From Actinomadura harenae (GTDB lineage: Bacteria; Actinomycetota; Actinomycetes; Streptosporangiales; Streptosporangiaceae), in the NCBI RefSeq assembly GCF_003696215.1, contig NZ_RFFG01000079.1, positions 1 to 38,094 on the forward strand: a DNA stretch of 38,094 bases, in the 5' to 3' direction. How positions within the stretch are numbered: position 1 is the first letter of the stretch; each line of letters begins with the position of its first letter. The notes under the pieces were generated by a model that was not told where the DNA came from, did not search any database, and worked only from the letters and a program-made list of their open reading frames with translations. The translations under genes were made by a program, and so were the position numbers. Below, one piece after another: positions 21,747 to 28,939 of this stretch.

Positions 21747-23870
21747 ATGTCCGAGGAAGCCTTCGGTGAGGGCGTCCGCGCCGCCGACGACGGCCAGCCG
21801 TTCCAGCCCGTCGACGGTTCTCCGGAAGGCAAGGGGGAGTCCGTTCCGCCTGCCGAGCACCCGCCGGTCAACCAGCTGATCAACGTCTTCCACAGCGGCG
21901 TGGAGGCGTCGGGCGCGAACTTCGGTTTCGGTGTGGAGGTGAGCCGGGCCGGCAGCCAGGCGGCGAGCGGGCCGATGCCCCGGGAGCGGGTCGCCGCGCT
22001 GACCCGTCACTTCGTGGAGCCCGAGCCGTTCGAGGGGGCGGTCACGGCGCTGCGGAGGCGTGCCGTGGTCACCCTGTGCGGGCCGGACGGCAGCGGCAGG
22101 CTCACCGGCGCCGTCAACCTCCTCGTGCGCGTGCTCGGCGAGCAGGCGCCGATCGTCAAGCTGTCCCCGACCAAGAGCCTGAGGGAACTGGCCGGGCACC
22201 GGTTCGACGAGGGCACCGGCTACCTGCTGCCCGGATGGTTCGGCGCGTTCGACCAGGAGGCCGAGCACCACTGGGAGCAGATCCAGGCGGAGCTGTTCGG
22301 GCACGGTTCGTTCCTGGTGGTGACCTCCTCGGAGGAGAACCGGCGGACGGCCTCGACCACCAGGATCGGGTGGTCGCCGCCCGGGGACCGGGGAGCGGTC
22401 GTCCGCGCGCACGGGGGCGGGGTCCTGGCGGACGCGGACGTCGAGAAGGTCGTCGAGGCGCTGCCCGACGACATGCCGATGGCGAGCCTGGTCGAGGTCA
22501 CGGGCCTGCTCGCGGGAGGCCGCACCCCGGAGGAGGCGATCTCGTCGGTCCTGCGGCAGGCGGCGCGGGACCAGGCGCGGGAGTGGTTCGAGAAGGGTCC
22601 GACGCGGGACGAGGTGCTCGACATCACCGTCCTGGCGTTCCTGCCGGGCCTGTCCGAGCGGCGGTTCGGGCAGTGCCGGGAGCTGCTGAAGGCCGCGCTG
22701 GCGGAGACGGTGCCCGAGGGGCCCGCGCCGGCGGCCGAGGCCGGGGACCCGCCGCCGAGGCCCGTGGAGGAGGCCTTTCCCCAGGTCAGGGGGAGGCAGC
22801 TGGAGAACCCGCTGGTCCGGATCAGGCAGGTGATCGTCGACGGTCGTCCGCGGCGGGTGATCGAGCTGCGCGAGCCGGAGGCGCAGCGCTTCCTGTTCGC
22901 CGAGATGGCCGGACGGTTCGACGAGTACTTCTGGGACGCCGTCCGGATGTGGCTGGAGGGCGTCCTGATCCGGCCGGAGCTCTCCCTGCACATCGCGGCG
23001 GGCCTGGCCCGGCTGGCCGCGTCGAACTTCGACGAGGTCGAGGGGTCCTACCTGGATCCGTGGTCGAGGGCGGCGGGACGCGCGGAGCCCGCCCGCTCGC
23101 ACGCCCGGCAGCGGCGGCTGACGACCGTCCACGTGCTGTGGTTCATGTGCTTCGACGAGGACCTGGCGCCGGTCGCGCTCCGGGTCGCCGCGGGATGGGC
23201 CGCGTGGGGCGGCACGCCCGGGCAGAAGTACAACGCGATCATCGCGTTCTCGGGCGTCCTCGGGCGGCTCTATCCGATCGAGGCGGTGCGGAACCTCTGG
23301 CGGCTGGCGCGGAACCGGGGCGCCGTCCTGGGGCCGCTGGCGATCGAGGGGTTCGGCGGGCTGTTCCTGTCCCAGGACGACACGGACGGGCGCGTCCGCG
23401 TCATCCGGTTCCTGGAGAACAAGATCAGGACGCTGCGCGGGGACGGCGCGCGGATCGAGACGTACGGGATCGCGCTGCGGGCGATGCTCACCGTGTACGA
23501 GACCGGCGACCCACAGGGGCGGCCGCTGGCGGCGCGGCTGCTCTGCGAGCGACCCGAGCTGGCGGGCGTCATGGGCCACACCTGGGCGGCGCTGCTGGTG
23601 AACCGTCCGGTCCGGCATGCCGCGCTGGTCGCGCTGCACGCCAATCTCGACGCGCTGCCGCGGCACACCGAGCGGCCGGAGCTGGTCGCCCAGCGGCTCG
23701 GGGACGTCCTCGGCACGGCCCTGAAGAAGGACCACCAGGACGACCTGGTCAGGGATTTCTCCGCGCTCGCCGAGCTTCCCGCGGACCGGCGGGACGGCAC
23801 GCACCAGGTGACCGCCGCCCTGTTCTCGGCCATCGAACGAGCGCAACGTCGTAGGGGAGAAGAAGCGTGA
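21747..23870 (+). CDS. NLR/STAND-like P-loop protein with N-terminal GANFGF motif and helical repeats
   Basis: The protein has 707 residues. Residues 46-61 (INVFHSGVEASGANFGF region) repeat the motif ending the preceding protein. VVTLCGPDGSGRLTGAVNLL (108-127) is a P-loop in which the Walker A Lys is Arg118. GTGYLLPGW and SFLVVTSSEEN fit later strands of an NTPase core. From about residue 240 the sequence is alpha-helical, with repeat-like segments such as LYPIEAVRNLWRLARN and VRHAALVALHANLDALP, suggesting a HEAT/TPR-like sensor array. No membrane segment or known enzyme domain is seen. I infer an NLR-like scaffold or receptor using the shared motif to recruit the cyclase-like partner. It starts 4 nt after the upstream stop and overlaps the next gene as GTGA. 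Confidence 0.65.
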   Translation: MSEEAFGEGVRAADDGQPFQPVDGSPEGKGESVPPAEHPPVNQLINVFHSGVEASGANFGFGVEVSRAGSQAASGPMPRERVAALTRHFVEPEPFEGAVTALRRRAVVTLCGPDGSGRLTGAVNLLVRVLGEQAPIVKLSPTKSLRELAGHRFDEGTGYLLPGWFGAFDQEAEHHWEQIQAELFGHGSFLVVTSSEENRRTASTTRIGWSPPGDRGAVVRAHGGGVLADADVEKVVEALPDDMPMASLVEVTGLLAGGRTPEEAISSVLRQAARDQAREWFEKGPTRDEVLDITVLAFLPGLSERRFGQCRELLKAALAETVPEGPAPAAEAGDPPPRPVEEAFPQVRGRQLENPLVRIRQVIVDGRPRRVIELREPEAQRFLFAEMAGRFDEYFWDAVRMWLEGVLIRPELSLHIAAGLARLAASNFDEVEGSYLDPWSRAAGRAEPARSHARQRRLTTVHVLWFMCFDEDLAPVALRVAAGWAAWGGTPGQKYNAIIAFSGVLGRLYPIEAVRNLWRLARNRGAVLGPLAIEGFGGLFLSQDDTDGRVRVIRFLENKIRTLRGDGARIETYGIALRAMLTVYETGDPQGRPLAARLLCERPELAGVMGHTWAALLVNRPVRHAALVALHANLDALPRHTERPELVAQRLGDVLGTALKKDHQDDLVRDFSALAELPADRRDGTHQVTAALFSAIERAQRRRGEEA

Positions 23871-25261
23871 CCTATCCGATCATCACACAGAAGATCCTGC
23901 CGCCGGTGCCGAAGTCCGGGCTGTTCGGGCTGGGTTCCCGGAGCCGCGACGTCTCGGAGGTCCCGTCGCCGACGGCGGGCCAGGTCCTCGTGCTCCGGTC
24001 GGGCGGACGCTACGTCCTCGACAGCGGACGGCTGGGCCTGGACGACGAGACCATCCTGGAGGCGACGCATGTGAGCGTCGTCGACATGACCGAGCACAAG
24101 CAGGTCAGGGTCGAGTTCTCGCTTCCGTCGGCGGAGGGCGGCGCGTTCACCGTCGTCGTCGACTTCACCTGCCGGGTCCACGATCCGGTGGCCGTCGTGG
24201 AGGCCGGGCTCGGGGACGTCCACGACATCCTGACCGCGTATCTCAGAGCGCACGACGATGTCTTCAAAGCGGCGGCGAAGCACAGGCTCGCCGACTTCCT
24301 GGAGGCCCGGCTGGAGGTGCGCGCCGAGTTGCAGGCGTACCACCACTACCTTCCGGTCCAGCTCTCGGGGATGACGGCGAGCCTGGGGAACGTCGAGATC
24401 CCGGCGCCGCCGGAGGTCAAGGGCTACCTGGGCAAGGTCGTCCAGGACGATCTCGACCACCAGGACCGGCTCGCGGTGCTGGCGAGAGGCGGGAAGTACG
24501 ACCGCGCCCAGGCCGAGGAGCAGACCGAGACCACGCTGCACAACCTCAAACTGCAGGTGCTGAGCACCGAGCAGGAGCTCACCAAGATGCGCAGCGACCG
24601 GCTGAAGGCGGAGCAGAGGGAGCGGGACGAGGAGGCGGAGCTGGCCGCCCGGCACCGCAGGCGCGACCAGGAGACGACGTTCGGCATCGGGCAGGCGGCC
24701 AAGGTGACCGAGGCCGTGGGCGACGACCCGCTGGCGGCCTACGCCCTCGCCGCCGAGCGGGGGGAGCTCGACACCAGGGAGCTGGCCGATCTCCACCAGA
24801 GGGAGGCCGACCGGCTGAACGCGCTGGAACGGCTCCGTGAGGACCGCGCCTACGAGGACTCGGTCAAGAACGCGCAGCTCTCCCGGGACACCATGGTGCA
24901 GGGCGTCATGATGCGGCTCGAGGTCCTCAAGGAGATGGTGCGGAAGGGCCACCTGGACGAGCGGAACATGAAGGAGATCGACGGCATCCTCGCCGAGCTC
25001 GCCGGCGGGAGAGGGGTCGGGCTGCCGTCCGCGCAGGACCCGGCCGGGCAGATCGAGGCGGCGGCGGCCGGGGCGCCCCGTCCGGATTCCATCGCCCGTT
25101 CGGATTCCACCGCCCGTCCGGATTCCACTGCCCGTTCGGACTCCGCTTCCGACACCCCCACCCGTCCGGATGCCGCCGCCCGGCGGGCGCCCTTCGAGCC
25201 CGGGCACGCGTCCGCACCCGAGGACAACGACGACGTGCCGTACCGGGAGGAAGACCTCTGA
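23867..25261 (+). CDS. SPFH/band-7-like coiled-coil protein
   Basis: The first ~200 residues resemble an SPFH/band-7 domain. VLVLRSGGRYVLDSGR, VSVVDMTEHKQVRVEFSLPS and FTVVVDFTCRVHDPVAVVEAG match the strands and the CxVxDP turn of that fold. No membrane anchor is visible. A long charged coiled coil follows (about 215-375), then a disordered tail with six-residue repeats DS[IT]AR[SP]. The end EDNDDVPYREEDL is acidic. SPFH proteins form ring scaffolds at membranes. Here the anchor could be the membrane protein encoded next, with which the gene shares a base (TGATG). The start GTG overlaps the upstream stop. Role within the operon is inferred from coupling only. Confidence 0.7.
   Translation: MTYPIITQKILPPVPKSGLFGLGSRSRDVSEVPSPTAGQVLVLRSGGRYVLDSGRLGLDDETILEATHVSVVDMTEHKQVRVEFSLPSAEGGAFTVVVDFTCRVHDPVAVVEAGLGDVHDILTAYLRAHDDVFKAAAKHRLADFLEARLEVRAELQAYHHYLPVQLSGMTASLGNVEIPAPPEVKGYLGKVVQDDLDHQDRLAVLARGGKYDRAQAEEQTETTLHNLKLQVLSTEQELTKMRSDRLKAEQRERDEEAELAARHRRRDQETTFGIGQAAKVTEAVGDDPLAAYALAAERGELDTRELADLHQREADRLNALERLREDRAYEDSVKNAQLSRDTMVQGVMMRLEVLKEMVRKGHLDERNMKEIDGILAELAGGRGVGLPSAQDPAGQIEAAAAGAPRPDSIARSDSTARPDSTARSDSASDTPTRPDAAARRAPFEPGHASAPEDNDDVPYREEDL
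25084..25143 (+). repeat. 18-bp tandem repeat in the band-7-like gene
   Basis: GGATTCCA[T/C]CGCCCGT[T/C]C-like units start at 25084, 25102 and 25120, with a partial fourth at 25138. They encode the six-residue DS[IT]AR[SP] repeats of the protein tail. Near-identity at DNA level suggests recent slippage or duplication. Confidence 0.75.
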
Positions 25262-26625
25262 TGACGGTGGTTCAGCCGGTTCCCGCCGTCGAGGCCGGGG
25301 CCGAGGTCGGGGCCGGGACGGAGCGGCCTCGGCGGCCGGTGCGCGGCCCGAAGGGGCCGGGAGTGTGGCTCCGCTCGCTGATCGGCGTGGACGAGTCGGT
25401 GCTGAGCATGGCCCCGCTGGACCGCGGGCGGTACACGGCGATGGCCCTGATCGTGGTCAACGCGGGGATCCTCGCGGCCCTGTCCATGACCGTCATGGTG
25501 CAGAAGTTCACGGACGCGCCGCTCGTGGCCGTCCTCCCGGTGGCCCTGTTCTGGGGCTGGGTCATCTTCTCGATGGACCGCTGGCTGATCTCCAGCTCGC
25601 ACGGGACGCAGAGCAGCGGCGGGGTGTTCCTCATCCGGGTCCTCCTGGCCGTCGTGCTGGGGTTCGTGGTGGCCGAGCCGCTCCTGATCAAGATGTTCGA
25701 GCCCGCGATCCACCGGCAGGTGGCCGAGGACCGGCGGGTGGAGCGGGCGTCCAAGCTCAGCGCGCTGACGTCGTGCAACCCCGTCCCGTACCGGCCGCTT
25801 CCGGCGACGGGCGCGAAGTCGTGCATGGACCGGAGGCTGCTCATCACGGTCGGCGCCGATCCGGCGGGCGCGGCGTCCACGGTGGCGTCGCTGAACGGCC
25901 AGGTGTCGGCGTTGTCGAAGGCCATCGACAAGGACCGGGCCGCGTTGCAGCGGCTGGAGCGGCTGGGGCACGCCGAGTGCGGCGGGCAGCGCGTCGGCGA
26001 CGAGACCACGGGCCTCGCCGGTGAGGGGCCGAACTGCCGCCAGATCCGGAGCGAGCGGGCGGCGGCGCTGGACACCTCGCGGCTTCCGGAGCGGCAGGCG
26101 CAGCTCGCCGACCTCCAGACCAAGGCCAGGAACGCCGTCGAGGCCCAGGACAGGGTGAACGCCCGCTACTCGACCGAGATCGCCCAGGAGATCGACAAGC
26201 AGCTGCCCCGTCCCGAGGGGAAGATCGGGATCCTGGAGGAGGACGACGCGCTGCTCGCCCTCCAGGCCGGGAACCCGATGGTCCTCCTGTTCGTCTGGCT
26301 GCTCCGCATCGCGCTGATCACCCTGGACTGCCTGCCGATCCTGACGAAGCGGCTGTCGGGGCTCAGCGCCTACGACCGCCAGGTGGCCGACCACGTCGCC
26401 GCCGACATGGAGACGCACGAGGTCTTCCTCAAGCACGCCAAGCTCCAGAACACCCAGGCGCGGATCGAGGCCCTCCGGCTGATGGACGAGCAGGAGCGTG
26501 ACCGTCGCCTGAGCCGGGAACGGCACGAGGCCGAGGCGCGCAACTCCGAGGACGAGCAGATGAAGCAGCAGATCCGCGACTTCGCCGCCCGGCTGAAGGG
26601 CAACCCGGGTTCCGCACCCGAGTGA
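25261..26625 (+). CDS. DUF4407-like four-helix membrane protein
   Basis: This 454-residue protein has membrane helices at about 59-80, 87-105, 121-141 and 340-361. FWGWVIFSMDRWLIS at the second helix carries the lDRw element typical of DUF4407 proteins. A large loop (about 150-335) between helices 3 and 4 contains coiled-coil segments and four cysteines (172, 188, 240, 259), suggesting disulfides and an extracytoplasmic location. The C-terminal 90 residues are a charged cytosolic coiled coil with the repeated Glu/Arg pattern RLMDEQERDRRLSRERHEAEARN. It is the last gene of the coupled operon and shares a base with the band-7-like gene. It is a candidate membrane effector or anchor of the module. 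Molecular function is unknown. Confidence 0.75.
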   Translation: MTVVQPVPAVEAGAEVGAGTERPRRPVRGPKGPGVWLRSLIGVDESVLSMAPLDRGRYTAMALIVVNAGILAALSMTVMVQKFTDAPLVAVLPVALFWGWVIFSMDRWLISSSHGTQSSGGVFLIRVLLAVVLGFVVAEPLLIKMFEPAIHRQVAEDRRVERASKLSALTSCNPVPYRPLPATGAKSCMDRRLLITVGADPAGAASTVASLNGQVSALSKAIDKDRAALQRLERLGHAECGGQRVGDETTGLAGEGPNCRQIRSERAAALDTSRLPERQAQLADLQTKARNAVEAQDRVNARYSTEIAQEIDKQLPRPEGKIGILEEDDALLALQAGNPMVLLFVWLLRIALITLDCLPILTKRLSGLSAYDRQVADHVAADMETHEVFLKHAKLQNTQARIEALRLMDEQERDRRLSRERHEAEARNSEDEQMKQQIRDFAARLKGNPGSAPE

Positions 26626-26640
26626 GCGCGGGGGACAGGG

Positions 26641-27558
26641 CTAGGGCGTTGTGAGGGCGGTGAGGAACCAGGTGAGTTCCTGGCGGGGGTGGTCGGGTGG
26701 GGACCAGCCGTTGATGGTCGCGAGGAGGGTCATGTAGCGCTCGCGGCGGGGGTCGTTCGCGGCGGTGAGGTGGGCGGCCAGGCGGGAGCGGAGGGACGGC
26801 GAGTCGGGGACGTCCTGGGACGCGGCGTACGCGGCGGCCACGTGGGCGACGGCGGCGGCCGCCTCCGGGGAGCCCGGGAGGACGCCCGCGGCGAGGAGGG
26901 GGCGGATGGTCTCGGCGACCTCCGCCACGGCGTGCTTGCGGGGCGGCGCGGTGGGTCGGACGTCCTTGTGGTCGTTGTACAGGGACCGCATGAACGAGCG
27001 GAACGCCTCGTCCTGGACGAGTTCGGCGAGCTCGACCCAGGCGGTGAGCTGCTCGGACGTGGGGTCGTCGGGGAGTTCGGGGGTGAGGGAGCGGCGGGCG
27101 ACGCGGGGGAGCGGGCCGTCGGCGTCGCCGAAGGCGTCGTCGAGGAAGCCGGTGACGAGGCCGTCGCGTTCGGCGGCGGAGAGGCGGGCGAGGCGGTGCA
27201 TGAGTTCCAGTTCCTCCGGGGTGCAGTCGCGGCCCGCCGCCAGGGTGAGGACGGCGTGGCGCAGGCGCAGCACGCGCATCTGGACGGCGACGGCGCCCGC
27301 GTGGGCGGCGGCGGCCTCGGCGGGGGTGGTCTCGCGGTCGACGATCCGGCGGACGGTCGCCAGGTCGAGGCCGAGGTCGCGGAGCGTGCGGACGAGGGCG
27401 AGGCGGGCGACCGCGCCGGGGCCGTAGCGGCGGTGGCCCGAGGCCGTCCGGTGGGATTCGGGGAGGATCCCGTGGTCGGTGTAGAAGCGGACGGCCTTCA
27501 CCGTCACGCCGGCTGTCCCGGCGAGTTCGCCGATCGAGTAGGTCGCTTCGCCCTGCAT
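26641..27558 (-). CDS. MerR-family transcriptional regulator
   Basis: The N-terminal MerR winged helix reads TYSIGELAGTAGVTVKAVRFYTDHGILPESHRTASGHRRYGPGAVARLALVRTLRDLGLDL. A dimerisation helix follows, then about 200 residues of mostly helical effector domain with no metal-binding cysteines. That argues for an organic ligand or another cue. I take ATG at 27558 because it lies 7 nt downstream of the -10 of an excellent MerR-type promoter. The GTG at 27567 would fall inside that -10. The protein is 305 residues. It lies tail-to-tail with the DUF4407 gene (15-bp gap) and probably regulates itself. A link to the operon next door is not shown. Confidence 0.92.
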   Translation of the reverse strand: MQGEATYSIGELAGTAGVTVKAVRFYTDHGILPESHRTASGHRRYGPGAVARLALVRTLRDLGLDLATVRRIVDRETTPAEAAAAHAGAVAVQMRVLRLRHAVLTLAAGRDCTPEELELMHRLARLSAAERDGLVTGFLDDAFGDADGPLPRVARRSLTPELPDDPTSEQLTAWVELAELVQDEAFRSFMRSLYNDHKDVRPTAPPRKHAVAEVAETIRPLLAAGVLPGSPEAAAAVAHVAAAYAASQDVPDSPSLRSRLAAHLTAANDPRRERYMTLLATINGWSPPDHPRQELTWFLTALTTP

Positions 27559-27565
27559 GCGGTCC

Positions 27566-27596
27566 ACCCTGGCACCTCCCCTTAGGGGAGGTTCAA
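27566..27596 (-). promoter_or_regulatory. MerR-type promoter and operator
   Basis: Read on the minus strand: TTGAAC (27596-27591), a 19-bp spacer, then CAGGGT (27571-27566), ending 7 nt before the merR ATG. The long 19-bp spacer is the hallmark of MerR-activated promoters. It contains most of the palindrome ACCTCCCC-TTA-GGGGAGGT (27574-27592). The architecture predicts autoregulation and a leaderless transcript. Confidence 0.8.
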
Positions 27597-27604
27597 CACC
27601 CGAT

Positions 27605-27631
27605 GGGCGGGCCTGTCGGAAAGGCCCGCCC
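27605..27631 (-). terminator. Terminator of the conservon-P450 operon
   Basis: GGGCGGGCCT (27605-27614) pairs perfectly with AGGCCCGCCC (27622-27631) around a 7-nt loop. It is 10 bp beyond the stop of the last P450 gene. It may also insulate the merR promoter just beyond it. Confidence 0.8.
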
Positions 27632-27640
27632 AGAGAAGTG

Positions 27641-28876
27641 TCAGGGGGTGAGACGGACGGGGAGGGCGGCGACGCTGTTCGTGAACAGGCTGGGGACGGG
27701 CGGGAGGTCGTCCGACGGGACGGCCAGGGTCATCTTCGGGTAGCGGTCGAAGAGGACGGAGAGGGCGATGCGCGCCTCGATCTCGGCGAGGTGCGAGCCG
27801 GGGCAGCTGTGGCGGCCCGCGCCGAAGGCGAGGTCGCCCTTCTGCTCGCGGGCGTGGTCGAAGTCGCCCGCGTCGCCGCCGTGCCGGGCGGGGTCGCGGT
27901 TGACGGCCGTGTAGGGGGCGATGATCGCGTCTCCGGCGGGGACGGTGACGCCGCCGATCGTGAGGTCGTGGAGGGGGTAGCGGGCCGGGAAGTTGCCGAT
28001 GGGGGCGTCCCAGCGGAGGGTCTCGGCGACGACGGCGGGCCACGGGTCCTCGTCGGCGGAGAGGGCGGCCTCGAGCTGCTCCGGGTGGGTGAGCATCGCG
28101 CGGACGGCGTTGGAGATGAGGCTGATGGTCGTCTCGTGCCCGGCGGTGAGCAGCACCCAGAGCGTCCCGGCGAGCTCCTCGGCGGACAGCGCGGCCGGGT
28201 CGGCGGCGTGGACGCCGATGAGCGCGCTGGTCAGGTCGCCGCCGGGGGCGTCCGCGCGGGCCTGGATCAGGTCGCCGAGCAGGCGCGGGATCTCGGCCTG
28301 GACCTCGGCGACCTCCTCGGCGGTCGTGTCGGTGCGGAAGATGGCGTCGACGAGGCGGCGCAGGCGGTCCCGCTGGTCCTCGGGGACGCCGAGGAGCTCG
28401 CAGATGACCTGGAGCGGGAGCCGGGCGGCGAAGTGCGCGCGCAGGTCGACGACCTCGCCTGCGGGCAGGGCGTCCGCGAGGGCCGTGGCGGCCTCGGTGA
28501 TCGCGGGCACCATGTCCTGGACGCGTTTGCGGGTGAACTGCCCGATGATCGGGCGGCGTAGCCGGGTGTGCTCCGCGCCGTCCGCGGTGACCAGGTTGTC
28601 CACCTTGATCATCCCGATGATCGGGTTGTCGTCGGCGAGCTCGCCGGTCTTCACCGCCGTCCAGGTGCGGTAGTCCTTGCTGACGTCCGGGTGCCGGACG
28701 AGCTCCTCGACCAGGGCGTGCGTGGTGACGGCCCAGGCGCGGACGCCGCCCGGCAGGACGACGCGGACGACCGGCCCGGCGGCGCGGAGCCGGGCGGCCT
28801 CACCGTGGTGGTCGGCGGCGGTCGGGTCGAGCTCGATGACGGGGATCTCGGCGGCAGTGGACGGGACTGTGGTCAT
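27641..28876 (-). CDS. Cytochrome P450, CYP154-like, conservon-linked
   Basis: A soluble bacterial P450 of 411 residues with all core motifs. The I-helix is LLTAGHETTIS (245-250 AGHETT), the K-helix ETLR is at 285-288, and the heme loop FGAGRHSCPG is at 351-360 with ligand Cys358. NFPARYPLHDLTIGGVTVPAG is the usual meander before the loop. ATG start at 28876 with GGAG upstream. It is the last gene of the conservon operon. In Streptomyces, conservons often end in a CYP157/CYP154 pair, which is why I assign the CYP154-like type. The substrate is unknown. It needs ferredoxin and reductase partners not encoded here. Confidence 0.92.
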   Translation of the reverse strand: MTTVPSTAAEIPVIELDPTAADHHGEAARLRAAGPVVRVVLPGGVRAWAVTTHALVEELVRHPDVSKDYRTWTAVKTGELADDNPIIGMIKVDNLVTADGAEHTRLRRPIIGQFTRKRVQDMVPAITEAATALADALPAGEVVDLRAHFAARLPLQVICELLGVPEDQRDRLRRLVDAIFRTDTTAEEVAEVQAEIPRLLGDLIQARADAPGGDLTSALIGVHAADPAALSAEELAGTLWVLLTAGHETTISLISNAVRAMLTHPEQLEAALSADEDPWPAVVAETLRWDAPIGNFPARYPLHDLTIGGVTVPAGDAIIAPYTAVNRDPARHGGDAGDFDHAREQKGDLAFGAGRHSCPGSHLAEIEARIALSVLFDRYPKMTLAVPSDDLPPVPSLFTNSVAALPVRLTP

Positions 28877-28939
28877 GGCGTCTCCAAGGCGGTCGTCCGC
28901 GGCGCGGCCACCGGGACCGGATCCCGGGGCCGGGCGGGT

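Noticed and set aside
21516..23846. A 776-codon minus-strand frame opposite the P-loop protein gene
   Set aside because: It is a mirror frame of a coding region with strong third-position GC. No motif is recognisable.
27558..27567. GTG at 27567 as the MerR start
   Set aside because: It falls inside the -10 hexamer of the MerR-type promoter. The ATG at 27558 fits the promoter spacing.
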